From assembly GCA_964006375.1 (NCBI GenBank), contig OZ023262.1:55565366-55629365 (forward strand): a stretch of DNA of 64,000 nucleotides, in the 5' to 3' direction. Both the position numbers and the translations under genes were made by a program. Origin of the DNA: Tillus elongatus. Taxonomy: Eukaryota > Arthropoda > Insecta > Coleoptera > Cleridae. Of this stretch, positions 63,904-64,000 are shown in pieces (position 1 is the stretch's first letter; the number at the start of each line of letters is the position of its first letter). The notes below the pieces were generated by a model. That model had not been told where the DNA came from. It was given only the letters and a program-made list of their open reading frames with translations, and made no database searches.

Positions 63904-64000
63904 AGTAGGTAATGCGGCACTTTGAGCAGACAGTGACGTCACAGGAAGTGACGTCACTGGCGCCGGCGCCACGCCCTGGCGCCGGCGCCACGCCCTGGCG
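63904..64000 (+). mobile_element. Terminus of a second palindromic-element relative
   Basis: AGTAGGTAATGCGGCACTTT at 63904, then CAGACAGTGACGTCAC, is nearly identical to the first 35 bp of the element at 31826. Beyond that it diverges: a second GTGACGTCAC, then GC-rich tandem units (CTGGCGCCGGCGCCACGCC, about 19-20-bp period) running to the window end. The candidate duplicated target is CTTTCC (63898-63903), not checkable here. Confidence 0.75.

Overview
The window reads as AT-rich, transposon-dense DNA from an invertebrate animal. An insect is most likely, judging from the mix of LOA/R1-type and Jockey/CR1-type non-LTR retrotransposons, Penelope-like, piggyBac, pogo/Tigger, hAT-like and Ty3 elements, a DUF4817-like helix-turn-helix fragment and GT-AG introns. 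The species cannot be named from the sequence alone. There is no bacterial gene organisation.

One host gene is recognisable: the 3' part of a Ro60 (60 kDa SS-A/Ro ribonucleoprotein) gene on the + strand. Five coding exons at 3995-4206, 4262-4467, 12363-12784, 25911-26145 and 56104-56239 splice in a consistent frame (402 codons plus stop) with canonical sites. They match the end of the TROVE helical ring and the vWA-like domain. The 5' exons lie left of the window. Introns range from 55 nt to about 30 kb, and almost everything else in the window is transposon sequence inside or downstream of these introns. The vWA domain has lost all three metal-binding (MIDAS) loops and is preceded by a Lys/Glu/Ala-rich insert.

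Layout. 1-3646: Penelope-like RT remnant, MITEs, giant AT and GTAT arrays, and two inverted repeats carrying hammerhead-ribozyme-like motifs. 4.6-5.4 kb: LINE fragment. 6.1-9.5 kb: LINE A (- strand). 10.1-12.2 kb: LINE tail plus a 1.7 kb repeat (T family). 12.95-15.83 kb: apparently intact pogo/Tigger transposon. 16.1-19.0 kb: LINE B, whose RT is split by an in-frame TA microsatellite. 19.2-25.1 kb: LINE C, interrupted by a LOA/R1-like element. 26.2-28.2 kb: non-LTR tail and LINE E. 28.2-29.2 kb: LINE fragment and hammerhead repeats. 29.2-40.9 kb: LINE F, split by an 8,816-bp palindromic element with 6-bp target duplications and AG...CT termini (Polinton/Maverick-like ends, no recognisable proteins). 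40.9-44.35 kb: LINE H and LINE G. 44.4-47.9 kb: LINE fragment split by a hAT-like element that itself hosts a T-family repeat. 47.9-56.0 kb: DUF4817-like fragment and several T/MITE copies. 56.1-56.3 kb: last Ro60 exon and poly(A) signal. 57.48-61.63 kb: a defective piggyBac element carrying two LINE pieces and a broken THAP domain. 62.8-63.5 kb: Ty3/gypsy remnant. From 63.9 kb: the terminus of a second palindromic-element relative running off the window.

The best candidates for undescribed biology are the palindromic element family (31826-40641 and 63904 onward), the three clusters of hammerhead-like motifs (two of them inverted dimers), the MIDAS-less Ro60, and a repeat family that carries a TA microsatellite at one fixed internal position.
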